From JAAYUK01 sp964392915 (GTDB lineage: Bacteria > Nitrospirota > Thermodesulfovibrionia > Thermodesulfovibrionales > Dissulfurispiraceae), in contig CAYMRS010000038.1 of assembly GCA_964392915.1 (NCBI GenBank), positions 1 to 23,490 on the forward strand: 23,490 nt of DNA. Reading direction: 5' to 3'. The notes under the pieces are model-generated. The model saw nothing but the letters and a program-made list of their open reading frames with translations. It did no database searches and had not been told where the DNA came from. A program made the translations under genes and the position numbers. This document shows positions 8,341 to 16,387 of this stretch, in pieces; the first letter of the stretch is position 1, and every line of letters starts with the position of its first letter.

Positions 8341-9422
8341 AACGATTTGAACACGGCGGGACCATCTTTGCCACCGCGCGAATTCTCGGCGTTGATCCCT
8401 CTCAGATACTTGATTTCAGCGCGTCCATCAATCCGCTCGGCACGCCGGCCAGTGTGCGGAATGCCCTGCGCAGGCACCTGAACCAAATTGCTCATTATCC
8501 GGACACCAATGCAACGGAACTCGTCTCCGCTCTCGCGGCGCATCACGGTATTGACGCCTCTTCCATACTGTGCGGAAACGGCAGTGCCGAGCTTATTTAT
8601 CTCGTTGTGAGCGCTCTGCGTCCCGCCCATGTCCTGATTCCCGCGCCTGCGTTTTCAGAATATGAGAGAGCGGCGATAGCAAGCGGTCAGAAGTGCGAAC
8701 TGTCCTATTTCCCTCTGACCGAAAAGGGTGGGTTCCGTCTTGATGCCGATGCTTTTATCAACGCAATGGCAAGCATGGTTTTGACTGCCTCATCATCGCC
8801 CTTAGCCTTTCTGTGCAACCCGAACAATCCGACCGGCGCACTAACATTGCGGGAAGGTGTTCTGAAAATAGCGCGTGCCGCGCGAAAACTGCGATGCTAC
8901 CTTGTCGTGGACGAAGCGTTCATCGACTTCTGCCCGGAGCACTCGGTCATGGACGCGGTGCGGCACAACCCATATCTCATCGTTCTGCGCTCGATGACGA
9001 AATTCTATGCGCTTGCCGGCCTTCGGCTCGGTTTCGGCATTTTCCCATCAGCGGTCAGAAAGAAGATGGAGTCGCTCCGCGAACCATGGTCTGTCAACAG
9101 CCTTGCGCAGATTGCGGGGCTGGCCGCCGTCGCAGACGATAGTTTCCGCGCGCGGTCGCTGCGACTAATTGCACGGGAAAAGCTTTTTTTGGAAAAAAGC
9201 TTCGAGGCATTGCGCATTCGTTTCATTCCGTCATCGGCAAACTTCTATCTGCTCAAAATGCTGAATGCTCCCGCGGTCGCAGACGCACTCGCGCGAAAAG
9301 GCATTCTTGTCAGGAGCTGCGCCAATTTCCGGGGGCTGTCATCTGCGCATCTGCGCATTGCGGTCCGTTCGCGCACTGAAACCCTTCGCTTTATTGAGGA
9401 ACTCAAAATATGCAAAGCCTGA
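8337..9422 (+). CDS. cobD: L-threonine-O-3-phosphate decarboxylase (CobD)
   Basis: PLP enzyme that makes (R)-1-amino-2-propanol O-phosphate for CbiB. The 361-residue protein belongs to the class I/II aminotransferase fold, close to histidinol-phosphate aminotransferases. It has DFSASINPLG near 26-35, NPNNPTG at 161-167, VDEAFIDF at 191-198, and SMTKFYALAGLRLG with the PLP Lys222. The start at 8337 is an ATGA overlap with cbiB; an earlier in-frame start at 8283 would add residues unlike the family. Sequence alone does not fully separate it from HisC, but the RFEHGG N-terminus and the position between cbiB and cbiA favour CobD. Confidence 0.92.
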   Translation: MKRFEHGGTIFATARILGVDPSQILDFSASINPLGTPASVRNALRRHLNQIAHYPDTNATELVSALAAHHGIDASSILCGNGSAELIYLVVSALRPAHVLIPAPAFSEYERAAIASGQKCELSYFPLTEKGGFRLDADAFINAMASMVLTASSSPLAFLCNPNNPTGALTLREGVLKIARAARKLRCYLVVDEAFIDFCPEHSVMDAVRHNPYLIVLRSMTKFYALAGLRLGFGIFPSAVRKKMESLREPWSVNSLAQIAGLAAVADDSFRARSLRLIAREKLFLEKSFEALRIRFIPSSANFYLLKMLNAPAVADALARKGILVRSCANFRGLSSAHLRIAVRSRTETLRFIEELKICKA

Positions 9423-10768
9423 TGATAGCAGGAACACACAGCGGCTGCGGCAAGACGACCGTCACTCTCGGCATTACGGCGGCGCTCGTTGCGCGGGGAT
9501 TGCCGGTGCAATCGTTCAAGGCTGGCCCGGACTTCATCGATGCGGGGATACACCGGCTCGCTTCCGGCTGCAATGCGGTTAATCTTGACCTCTGGATGTG
9601 CGGCGATGAGGGGGTGCGTTCCGCATTCTGCCGCTATGCGCCGATGGGTGACATTGCAATCGTGGAAGGCGCGATGGGCATGTTCGACGGGGTGCAGGGA
9701 TCCGCAGCACTAGCCGGCATGCTCGGCATTCCGGTCATCCTTGTGGTCGATGCATTCGGCATGGCCGAAAGCGCAGGGGCGCTCGTACACGGATTCACGA
9801 CCTGGGCGGCGAACAGCGGGGTATCGCTGGCGGGAATCATCTTCAACCGCGTCGGCTCGGAACGCCATTACAAGCGCCTCCTGAGTGCTGTATCCGGCAT
9901 AGAAGTGCTCGGCTATCTTCCGCGGAACAGCGATGTGGAAATTCCGTCCCGCCACCTCGGCCTTGCTACGGCGGACGAAGTGCCGATGACGCGCGTGCAG
10001 GTCGATGCGCTGGCGGTGATGGCTGAAAGACATATTTCCATCGACCGGATCCTCCCGCTCAGTGAAATGCAGACAGAGCCGTGCGAACGAGTTCTCGCGC
10101 GCGGCGGCCGCATTCCGCTCACCGTCCGCATAGCGATTGCCCGCGACGTAGCATTCTCGTTTTACTATGAAGAGAATCTTGACCTGCTGCGCGGAGCGGG
10201 CGCTGAAATCGTTCCGTTCAGTCCGCTCTGGGACAGCGGATTTCCCGACGACGTTCATGCGTTGTACATCGGCGGAGGGTATCCGGAACTGCATGCGGAA
10301 CGACTCGCGGAGAACAAGAGCATGCAGGCGTCGGCTCGGGAGTTCATAGGTTCCGGCAAGCCGGTCTATGCCGAGTGTGGCGGGCTGATGTATCTGTCAC
10401 AGGGAATCCATGACCTCGAAAACCGCTTTTTTCCGATGACCGGCGCTCTGCCCTTTGAAACAAGAATGAAGCGGCAGCGCGTGAGTCTCGGATATCGTGA
10501 GATCACCTTCAGCAAGAACTGCATTCTCGGCCATGCGGGTGGCACGATGCGCGGGCACGAGTTCCATTATTCTGAAATCGCATCCGATACATCAGGCATC
10601 GAGACGATCTATGCGGTAACTGATTCGAATAACGCCGAATGCCCGGCGGAGGGATTCAGAGTCGGCCAAGTTCTAGCCAGCTACATCCATGTGCATTTTG
10701 GAAGCAATCCGCGCTCAGCGCGCAACTTTGTGAATCACATCAAGGAGAAGATATGGTCGAAAAAATAA
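9410..10768 (+). CDS. cbiA: Cobyrinic acid a,c-diamide synthase (CbiA)
   Basis: ATP- and glutamine-dependent amidation of the a and c acetate side chains of cobyrinate. The 452-residue protein has an N-terminal synthetase domain with P-loop GTHSGCGKTT (8-17), FKAGPDFIDAG (36-46) and VEGAMGMFDG (85-94). The C-terminal amidotransferase domain includes YIGGGYPELHA (286-296), nucleophile Cys323 in YAECGGLMYLS, and a terminal ASYIHVHFGSN with the catalytic His. GAGGAACTCAAAAT precedes the ATG at 9410, which overlaps cobD by 13 bases. A second in-frame ATG at 9422 would also preserve the P-loop but lacks as good a ribosome site. Confidence 0.97.
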   Translation: MQSLMIAGTHSGCGKTTVTLGITAALVARGLPVQSFKAGPDFIDAGIHRLASGCNAVNLDLWMCGDEGVRSAFCRYAPMGDIAIVEGAMGMFDGVQGSAALAGMLGIPVILVVDAFGMAESAGALVHGFTTWAANSGVSLAGIIFNRVGSERHYKRLLSAVSGIEVLGYLPRNSDVEIPSRHLGLATADEVPMTRVQVDALAVMAERHISIDRILPLSEMQTEPCERVLARGGRIPLTVRIAIARDVAFSFYYEENLDLLRGAGAEIVPFSPLWDSGFPDDVHALYIGGGYPELHAERLAENKSMQASAREFIGSGKPVYAECGGLMYLSQGIHDLENRFFPMTGALPFETRMKRQRVSLGYREITFSKNCILGHAGGTMRGHEFHYSEIASDTSGIETIYAVTDSNNAECPAEGFRVGQVLASYIHVHFGSNPRSARNFVNHIKEKIWSKK

Positions 10769-11754
10769 TCATCATCGGGCACGGAAGTCCCAAAAAAAGC
10801 GCCAATACCATTCAGACCGTCTGCGACATGGTGCATTCTTCCATCCACCCCAACTGTACAAAACCATGCGTGACTGCCGCATATCTTGAATTTGGCGAAC
10901 CGGACATCATGGGGGCGATAGAGCAGTGCGTTGCCGGTGGAGCAACCCGCATTGTCGCGCATCCATATTTTCTGGCAGCCGGAGTTCATGTCACGAAAGA
11001 CATTCCGGCAACACTCGCTGAAGCCCGTGTCAGATTCCCTCAGGTTGAGATTGTTTATACCGAGCCGCTCGGCATGCACGAGAAGTTGATCGAGATAGTC
11101 CGGGAGCGCGTTGGCCATGGCAGCCGGCTCAAGCCTTCGCAAATAGAGACGGAAAGCTTTGCGCTCATTCATCGGGAGATCGATCTCGACGGCATGCCTG
11201 AAGATCAACGCCCCATCGTGCAGCGCGTCATTCACGCCACCGCTGATTTCGAGTTCGCGCATGCGATGCGCTTTCATACCGATGCGGTTGTTGCCGGAGT
11301 CACGGCGATCCGCGCGGGCATGAACATTCTCACAGACGTCGAGATGGTACGCACCGGCATCAACAAAAAAGCGCTGGCCCAGTTCGGCGGCTCGGTCATC
11401 TGCAATATACGGGATTCAGTCGCCGAAGGTCAGGAGTCTGAAGAGAAGACCCGATCAGAAGCGGGAATCGAAGAAGCGCTCGGCAATCCGGCCAATAACA
11501 TCGGCATCGTCGCCATCGGCAACGCCCCGACCGCGCTGCTGAAGTCTATCGAACTGGTGAATGCTCAGGCACCGATCCTGGTCGTTGGCGTGCCTGTCGG
11601 GTTCGTAAAGGCACTGGAATCGAAGATGCATCTTGCCAAACAGTCATTCCCGTTCATAACGAATCTGAGCAGAAAGGGCGGCAGCCCGGCCGCTGCCGCA
11701 ATCGTGAATGCCCTCATCAGTATGGCGGAGGGAGGTGAACCTATCGGCAAATAG
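10753..11754 (+). CDS. cbiXC: Fused CbiX cobaltochelatase / CbiC cobalt-precorrin-8 methylmutase
   Basis: A 333-residue two-domain protein. Residues 1-122 form a short-type CbiX (CbiX-S) chelatase that inserts cobalt into sirohydrochlorin: IIIIGHGSPKK with His10 and HPYFLAAGVHVTKDIP with His79 as the expected metal-site histidines. Residues 130-333 form CbiC, moving the C11 methyl to C12 to give cobyrinate: RVIHATADFEFAH with His161 as the expected catalytic residue, RAGMNILTDVEMV, GNAPTALL (257-264) and GVPVGFVKALESK (279-291). The linker around 118-130 is short. AAGGAG lies just upstream of the ATG at 10753, which overlaps cbiA by 16 bases. It joins the pathway's entry reaction and a late step in one chain. 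Confidence 0.94.
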   Translation: MVEKIIIIGHGSPKKSANTIQTVCDMVHSSIHPNCTKPCVTAAYLEFGEPDIMGAIEQCVAGGATRIVAHPYFLAAGVHVTKDIPATLAEARVRFPQVEIVYTEPLGMHEKLIEIVRERVGHGSRLKPSQIETESFALIHREIDLDGMPEDQRPIVQRVIHATADFEFAHAMRFHTDAVVAGVTAIRAGMNILTDVEMVRTGINKKALAQFGGSVICNIRDSVAEGQESEEKTRSEAGIEEALGNPANNIGIVAIGNAPTALLKSIELVNAQAPILVVGVPVGFVKALESKMHLAKQSFPFITNLSRKGGSPAAAAIVNALISMAEGGEPIGK

Positions 11755-11794
11755 TTTCAATGATCAGGATTGGAGCAATCGTTTATCAACAAAA

Positions 11795-11958
11795 GAGGAA
11801 TACCGAAGCGGAAAGAGGTGAGAAGCCTCTGCTGTCGCGCAACTGTGATGGAAACGAACGCCTGATATGCCACTGTTCGCCTGAGGCGGACGGGAAGGCG
11901 GGCCAGTAGGACGTCCTCAGCCAGGAGACCTCGGATTCCCGCACCTTCGCGGAAAGGA
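11795..11958 (+). ncRNA. Cobalamin riboswitch 2, upstream of cbiM
   Basis: A second aptamer in the 215-base gap between cbiXC and cbiM. It shows GAGGTGAGAAGCCTC (about 11815-11829), CGCGCAACTGTGATG (about 11836-11850), GCCACTG (11869-11875) and the B12 box AGCCAGGAGACCTCGG (11919-11934). No terminator hairpin with a T-run follows. Instead, TTCCCGC (11936-11942) can pair with GCGGAA (11949-11954), with one bulge, right against the ribosome site AAAGGA (11953-11958), with loop ACCTTC. This suggests control of cbiM translation initiation. Confidence 0.93.
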
Positions 11959-11972
11959 ATGATGAAATAATG
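11953..11972 (+). promoter_or_regulatory. Ribosome-binding site region and mini-ORF before cbiM
   Basis: AAAGGA (11953-11958) is followed by ATGATGAAATAATG. Reading from 11959 gives the three-residue ORF Met-Met-Lys-stop, whose TAA (11968-11970) shares its last A with the cbiM ATG (11970). The cbiM start is 11 bases from the Shine-Dalgarno sequence, slightly far, so reinitiation after the mini-ORF is conceivable. CCTT (11944-11947) could also mask AAGG (11954-11957). Confidence 0.45.
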
Positions 11973-12731
11973 AGAGCATCGGTAAATAAAACTGTTGTGC
12001 TGAGCAGTGCGGCCCTGGGATGCTGTCTTTTTGTGCCGGAACATGCAGCTGCCATGCATATTGCCGACGGCATACTGCCGTTAAGCTGGGCAGCTGTCTG
12101 GTATGCCATAGCCATTCCGTTTATTGCGCTCGGCCTCAGCCGCATGCAGAAACTGGCTGCTGAAGATTTGGCCATGAAGCCGCTCGTCGGCCTGATTGCC
12201 GCCATTGTATTTATCATTTCGTGCATGCCGGTGCCGGTTCCATTCATCGGCACCTGTTCTCATCCCTGCGGAACCGGCATTGCGGCAGTGCTGCTCGGTC
12301 CGCTCGTCGCGGTGCCGGTCGCGGTTGCCGCGCTCCTTTTGCAGGCGCTCTTCCTCGCGCACGGCGGCCTGAGCACGCTGGGGGCAAATGTGCTTGCCAT
12401 GGGCATTGTCGGCTCTTTTGCCGCGTATGGGGCATTCCGCGGCGCGCGCCGTGTCGGCTCCAGTCTAGGGGTGGCGGGCTTCTGCGCCGGACTTGCCGCG
12501 GACTGGGCGACCTACCTTGCAACCTCGGCTGAACTTGCCCTTGGCCTGCAGGGAGCGGAGTCGTTCTACCCGCTCTTTGGCACCATTGTGCTTGCGTTTA
12601 TGCCGACCCAGCTGCCGCTCGGCATTCTTGAAGGAGCCATAACCGCCGGGGTCGTTGTCATGCTTTCCCGCAAACGGCCGGATCTGCTTCTGAAGATGGG
12701 CATTCTGAAGGCAGGGGAGGCGAGAATATGA
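11970..12731 (+). CDS. cbiM: Cobalt ECF transporter substrate-binding membrane protein CbiM
   Basis: S-component of the cobalt energy-coupling-factor importer. Residues 1-28 look like a cleavable signal peptide (hydrophobic stretch 8-22, ending in HAAA). Cleavage there would leave a mature N-terminus of MHIADG, the Met-His start that forms the metal site in CbiM and NikM. The rest of the 253-residue protein is a set of membrane helices with the conserved GTCSHPCGTGIAAVLLGP segment near 93-110 and an ALFLAHGGLSTLGANVLAMG segment near 125-145. It follows riboswitch 2, so cobalt import should be cobalamin-repressed. It overlaps the next gene in ATGA. Confidence 0.95.
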   Translation: MRASVNKTVVLSSAALGCCLFVPEHAAAMHIADGILPLSWAAVWYAIAIPFIALGLSRMQKLAAEDLAMKPLVGLIAAIVFIISCMPVPVPFIGTCSHPCGTGIAAVLLGPLVAVPVAVAALLLQALFLAHGGLSTLGANVLAMGIVGSFAAYGAFRGARRVGSSLGVAGFCAGLAADWATYLATSAELALGLQGAESFYPLFGTIVLAFMPTQLPLGILEGAITAGVVVMLSRKRPDLLLKMGILKAGEARI

Positions 12732-13069
12732 TCAAGCAGAAGGGAGAATTAAGAAGGATGAATTCAGAAGGGAAAAAGCAGCGACAGGGAATACTTCTCA
12801 TCGTTCTTTTCATGTTTGTGCTTGCCATAACGGGTGCTTCATCTGCCGCCGAGAAGGAGGGGCAGTGGGAAGGGGTTGATAAGGTTGTTGTGGAAAGAAT
12901 CGCGAAAGAACACGGCAGAGAGGCGCGTGAACCGCTCATCAACACTGAGCAGGGAGACCTCATGCTCTTTCTGTTTGTGTCGGCAGGGACTGTTGGCGGA
13001 TTCATCGCCGGCTATTCCTACCGGAGCCTCACCGAATGCACGGCAACAACAAAGGAGAGAACCACCTGA
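12728..13069 (+). CDS. cbiN: Small two-helix cobalt transporter component (CbiN-like)
   Basis: A 113-residue protein with one hydrophobic segment at about 22-40 that ends in TGASSAA, and another at about 79-95. Between them is a hydrophilic periplasmic loop of roughly 40 residues containing WEGVDKVVVERIAKEHGRE and EPLINTEQGDLMLF. This is the topology of CbiN, the small auxiliary subunit of the CbiMNQO importer, and it sits between cbiM and cbiQ. Primary sequence resembles classical enterobacterial CbiN only weakly, so I assign it by position and topology. GGGGAGG precedes the ATG at 12728, which overlaps the cbiM stop. A later ATG at 12758 is possible. Confidence 0.7.
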   Translation: MIKQKGELRRMNSEGKKQRQGILLIVLFMFVLAITGASSAAEKEGQWEGVDKVVVERIAKEHGREAREPLINTEQGDLMLFLFVSAGTVGGFIAGYSYRSLTECTATTKERTT

Positions 13070-13830
13070 TGCATTCCCGGACCATTCCGGTATCTTCCGC
13101 GCACTTCCTGACACGCGTTGATACGCGTGTCAGGCTGCTCTGCGCTGCGATTGCCATAGGGCTCGTCATCGGGCAGCACGGCATGATTTTCCCCGGAGTT
13201 CTGTTTCTCGCGAGCAGCGCCGCAATTTATGCAATCGGCGTTCGTGTCAGGCATTATGCTGTCCGGCTTGTTGAACCGTTGTTCATCGGCATGGTGCTGA
13301 TCATCATCAAATCGCTCACCGGCAGCGAACCGCTTGCAACCTTTCAGGCAGGGGCATTGCAGGTCACGTTCTTTCAGGACGGCATGCTGGCAGGATGCGC
13401 CATCGCCGCGCGAATAGCAGCGTCGGTTTCGGTTCTGCTACTGCTCGCGTTCTCCTGCTTATTCACCGATCTGCTCACGGCGCTCTCCTGGTACCGCGTG
13501 CCGCGCGGGCTCATCGAGATACTGCTCTTTGCGCACCGATCGCTGACCGCGATGCATGAGGAGGCGAGCACCATCTATCAGGCACAGCGCAACCGTCTCG
13601 GGTACGTCTCGGCGCTTCAGGGAGCACGCTCCTTTGGCATTCTGGCAGGAACTCTTACCCTGCGGGCCTTTGATCAGAGCCGGACGACTGCGCTCGCCAT
13701 GATCCAGCGCGGATACAACGGGCATCTGCCGGCCGGCGATTGCCCAAGACTAAATACGCATGATTTCTGCGTTGCCCTGATCGTTGCGGCAATGCTGGGA
13801 ATGTTATGGATCGTGACATCAGGTATCTAG
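13069..13830 (+). CDS. cbiQ: Cobalt ECF transporter T component CbiQ
   Basis: Transmembrane coupling subunit (EcfT) linking CbiM to the ATPase CbiO. The 253-residue protein has several hydrophobic helices (about 21-50, 60-80 and 110-140) and a polar cytoplasmic stretch with YRVPRGLIEILLFAHRS. The coupling motif AMIQRGYNG lies near 212-220, equivalent to the Ala-Arg-Gly EcfT motif. The ATG at 13069 overlaps the preceding stop as TGATG with AAGGAGAG upstream; a start at 13036 would overlap more and has no ribosome site. It overlaps cbiO by 25 bases. Confidence 0.92.
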   Translation: MHSRTIPVSSAHFLTRVDTRVRLLCAAIAIGLVIGQHGMIFPGVLFLASSAAIYAIGVRVRHYAVRLVEPLFIGMVLIIIKSLTGSEPLATFQAGALQVTFFQDGMLAGCAIAARIAASVSVLLLLAFSCLFTDLLTALSWYRVPRGLIEILLFAHRSLTAMHEEASTIYQAQRNRLGYVSALQGARSFGILAGTLTLRAFDQSRTTALAMIQRGYNGHLPAGDCPRLNTHDFCVALIVAAMLGMLWIVTSGI

Positions 13831-14663
13831 CGCACATTGAGGAATTCGTCTACTCAGACGGCACTCATGCGCTGAGCGGTATTGATCTTGCAATCCGTCG
13901 CGGCGAATGGTCCGCAGTCCTGGGATCCAACGGATCCGGCAAAACCACACTGCTCAGGATTCTCGACGGGTTGCTCAAGGAGTATGACGGTTCTGTCCTG
14001 CTCGACGGCACGGATATCCGCAAGCTCTCCTCAAGAGAGATATACAGCAAGGTCGGCCTCGTTTTCCAGAACCCTGACGATCAGCTCTTTGCGCCCTCCG
14101 TCTTTGAGGATGTTGCCTTCGGCCCCCGCAATATGGGCTTTTCCGAGCGGGAAACAGCCGAACGGGTGGCACGGGCGCTTGAAAGCGTTGACATGCCGCA
14201 CGCGGCGCAGAAAGCGGTCAGCGCCCTGAGCTATGGCCAGAAAAAGCGCATCTGCATTGCAGGCCTGCTTGCCATGGGGCATGAGATACTTCTGCTTGAC
14301 GAGCCGACAGCCGGCCTCGACCCGATGGGTGAATACCGGATGATGCGTCTGCTCCAGAAGCTGAACAAAGAAAGCAAAGTGACTATTCTCATGGCGACAC
14401 ACAGCGTAGACCTTGTGCCGATTTTTATTGATTCACTGCATATCCTGAGCAAGGGGCGCATTGTCCGCGGAGGATCGCCGGAAGAGGTCTTTACCGCTCC
14501 AGACGAAATGGCGGCCGTGAAGCTGCGCCTTCCATACATTGCCGAGCTTATCCATAGACTCAAGCACGAGGATCAGGTAAACTTCGGAAGAATTCCGCTT
14601 ACCGTCGGAGAGGCGCGGAGGGAAATCATCACGATTCTTGAACAGGGAAGATTAAAGCCATGA
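13806..14663 (+). CDS. cbiO: Cobalt ECF transporter ATP-binding protein CbiO
   Basis: Cytosolic ABC ATPase that powers cobalt uptake. The 285-residue protein has Walker A GSNGSGKTT (40-48), a Q-loop in VFQNPDDQLFAPSVFEDVAF with Gln87, the EcfA-type signature LSYGQKKR (141-148), Walker B ILLLDEP (161-167) and the switch His199 in ATHSVD. The FQNPDDQ version of the Q-loop is characteristic of ECF ATPases. It starts within the last 25 bases of cbiQ, so the four transporter genes are translationally linked, and its stop overlaps the cobO start in ATGA. Confidence 0.95.
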   Translation: MDRDIRYLAHIEEFVYSDGTHALSGIDLAIRRGEWSAVLGSNGSGKTTLLRILDGLLKEYDGSVLLDGTDIRKLSSREIYSKVGLVFQNPDDQLFAPSVFEDVAFGPRNMGFSERETAERVARALESVDMPHAAQKAVSALSYGQKKRICIAGLLAMGHEILLLDEPTAGLDPMGEYRMMRLLQKLNKESKVTILMATHSVDLVPIFIDSLHILSKGRIVRGGSPEEVFTAPDEMAAVKLRLPYIAELIHRLKHEDQVNFGRIPLTVGEARREIITILEQGRLKP

Positions 14664-15178
14664 GAAAAGGATATGTGCAGGTTTATACCGGGAACGGCAA
14701 AGGCAAGACCACCGCGGCGATCGGCCTCGCGGTGCGGGCTGCGGGGGCCGGACACCGGGTTTTCTTTGCCCAGTTTGTCAAAAAGAGACGCTGCAGTGAA
14801 CACAAAGCACTCGAGCGCTTTGGCGATTTGATAACCCTGCAACAGTTTGGCACCGGATTCATTCGCGGCGACTCCGCAAACGATCGGGCCATCGCCGCTG
14901 CGCAGCAAGGGTTCATGGCAGCTGCATCCGCAGTTCTTTCGGGAAGCTATGATCTCGTTGTTCTCGATGAAATACACATTGTTCTGCGGAAGAAAATGAT
15001 CGATCTCAAGGAACTGTTGCTGCTGCTTGATCAAAAACCGGTAAAGACAGAAATTGTCCTGACAGGTCGCCATGCCCCGGCGGCCCTCATGCGCCGCGCG
15101 GACCTCGCAACCGAGATGAAGATGGTCAAGCATTATCTGGACACCGGGGTTGCGGCACGCAAGGGAATCGAATGGTAG
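14660..15178 (+). CDS. cobO: Cob(I)yrinic acid a,c-diamide adenosyltransferase (CobO/BtuR)
   Basis: Transfers the 5'-deoxyadenosyl group from ATP to Co(I) of the corrin ring. The 172-residue protein is the CobA/CobO/BtuR type: phosphate-binding loop GNGKGKTTAA (11-20), YDLVVLDEI near 96-104, VLTGRHAP near 134-141, and the terminal HYLDTGVAARKGIEW that closes this family. It is shorter than enterobacterial BtuR, starting directly at the P-loop strand. It lies between the cobalt ATPase and cbiD with overlaps at both ends (4 and 7 bases). Confidence 0.95.
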   Translation: MRKGYVQVYTGNGKGKTTAAIGLAVRAAGAGHRVFFAQFVKKRRCSEHKALERFGDLITLQQFGTGFIRGDSANDRAIAAAQQGFMAAASAVLSGSYDLVVLDEIHIVLRKKMIDLKELLLLLDQKPVKTEIVLTGRHAPAALMRRADLATEMKMVKHYLDTGVAARKGIEW

Positions 15179-16365
15179 GCAGTTCGGGCCGACGCCTGCG
15201 TTCGGGGTTTACGACCGGGGCATGCGCCGCGGCAGCCGCGAAGGCTGCCATTTTGTGCCTCAACGGACATTGCTGCAGTGCCGGTTCTGTCGAGATTCCG
15301 TTTCCTGACGGACAGCGGCGCGAACTCACCGTAAAAAACTGCTCAATCGTCCGTCTGGATGAACTCCTGTGTGCCAGTGCGTCAGTTATAAAGGATGCGG
15401 GCGACGACCCTGATGTGACCAACGGGGCGGAAATCATAGCCACAGTATGTATTACACCCGTGCCATCGCCGCTTCCCGGCAAGGATTTCGATCGTATTGC
15501 CCAATCGTCGCCCGCGCCGTCCGGTCTTTTAGAGACGCAACCCATCGTCCTGAAGGGCGGTGAAGGAGTCGGGACCGTCACAAAGCCGGGCCTCGCTGTT
15601 GCTGTCGGAGAGCCCGCAATCAACCCCGTGCCGCGCGTAATGATCATCGATGCCGCGGGTGAAGCTCTCCGTTCCGGCAGGCAGTTACCCGGCAATGCAG
15701 AGGTCACCATCACCATCTCTGTTCCGAACGGAATAGCGCTCGCGAAAAAAACCCTCAACTATCGACTCGGCATCGTCGGGGGTATTTCAATTCTTGGCAC
15801 CACCGGCATTGTGACACCGCTTTCGGCGGAGTCATGGAAAGCCACCATCAGCGCCAGCATGGATGTAGCGAGGGCGATGGGGTGCAAAGAGATTGTTCTC
15901 TCTGCCGGGCGGGCATCCGAGAAGGCCCATATGCAGGGCTTCAGCCTTCCGGAAGAGGCGTATGTCATGATGGGAGACAATCTCGAATTCTCTGTGCTGG
16001 AAGCGGCAGCGCGGGGATTTGACCGTATCCACGTCGCGGCGCAGTGGGCAAAGCTGCTCAAGATCGCCATGGCCACTCCGCAGACCCACGTGAGATTCGG
16101 CGTCCTGCATGTGCAGAAGGTCGCAGCATTTCTCCGCTCCATCGGCATTCCGCTCCCCGCGGAAAGCAGGTTCAATACGGCGCGGGAAATATTCGAACTT
16201 CTCCGCGCAACGCGGGCTGACGCCTCAGTCAACTTTGAAAAGGTCTGCGCGGCGGCCGGAAAATACCTTGGCTCGATTTCCCGGGGGGGTCCGGTTACGG
16301 TACACCTTGCCGGTTATGAGGGGAGTCTGGTGAAGTCGTTTCCTGCAGGAAATAAAAATTCTTAA
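15172..16365 (+). CDS. cbiD: Cobalt-precorrin-5B (C1)-methyltransferase CbiD
   Basis: Methylates C1 during the anaerobic pathway. The 397-residue protein starts with RSGFTTGACAAAAAKAA (11-27), the hallmark CbiD motif, and includes GGEGVGTVTKPGL near 123, INPVPRVMI near 145, LGTTGIVTPLSAESW near 206, and a Gly-rich C-terminal half. CbiD has a fold unrelated to the CbiL and CbiF methyltransferases. Its presence marks the cobalt-early route. The ATG at 15172 overlaps the cobO stop by 7 bases. It is the last gene of the transporter operon; a 14-base palindrome near its end (16339-16352) is not a convincing terminator. Confidence 0.96.
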   Translation: MVGSSGRRLRSGFTTGACAAAAAKAAILCLNGHCCSAGSVEIPFPDGQRRELTVKNCSIVRLDELLCASASVIKDAGDDPDVTNGAEIIATVCITPVPSPLPGKDFDRIAQSSPAPSGLLETQPIVLKGGEGVGTVTKPGLAVAVGEPAINPVPRVMIIDAAGEALRSGRQLPGNAEVTITISVPNGIALAKKTLNYRLGIVGGISILGTTGIVTPLSAESWKATISASMDVARAMGCKEIVLSAGRASEKAHMQGFSLPEEAYVMMGDNLEFSVLEAAARGFDRIHVAAQWAKLLKIAMATPQTHVRFGVLHVQKVAAFLRSIGIPLPAESRFNTAREIFELLRATRADASVNFEKVCAAAGKYLGSISRGGPVTVHLAGYEGSLVKSFPAGNKNS

Positions 16366-16387
16366 TCGCGCTATTTAATCATTTAAG

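Noticed and set aside
9710..10294. Minus-strand frame of 194 codons opposite cbiA
   Set aside because: It is antisense to the conserved amidotransferase gene and has no family motifs.
11768..11780. GATTG/CAATC hairpin upstream of riboswitch 2, considered as a terminator of the first operon
   Set aside because: A 5-bp stem with a 3-base loop and no T-run is too weak, so readthrough into the second unit remains possible.
16339..16352. Perfect 14-base palindrome TTTCCTGCAGGAAA near the end of cbiD, considered as a terminator
   Set aside because: The stem would be only 5 bp with a 4-base loop, lies inside coding sequence and is followed by an A-rich rather than T-rich run.
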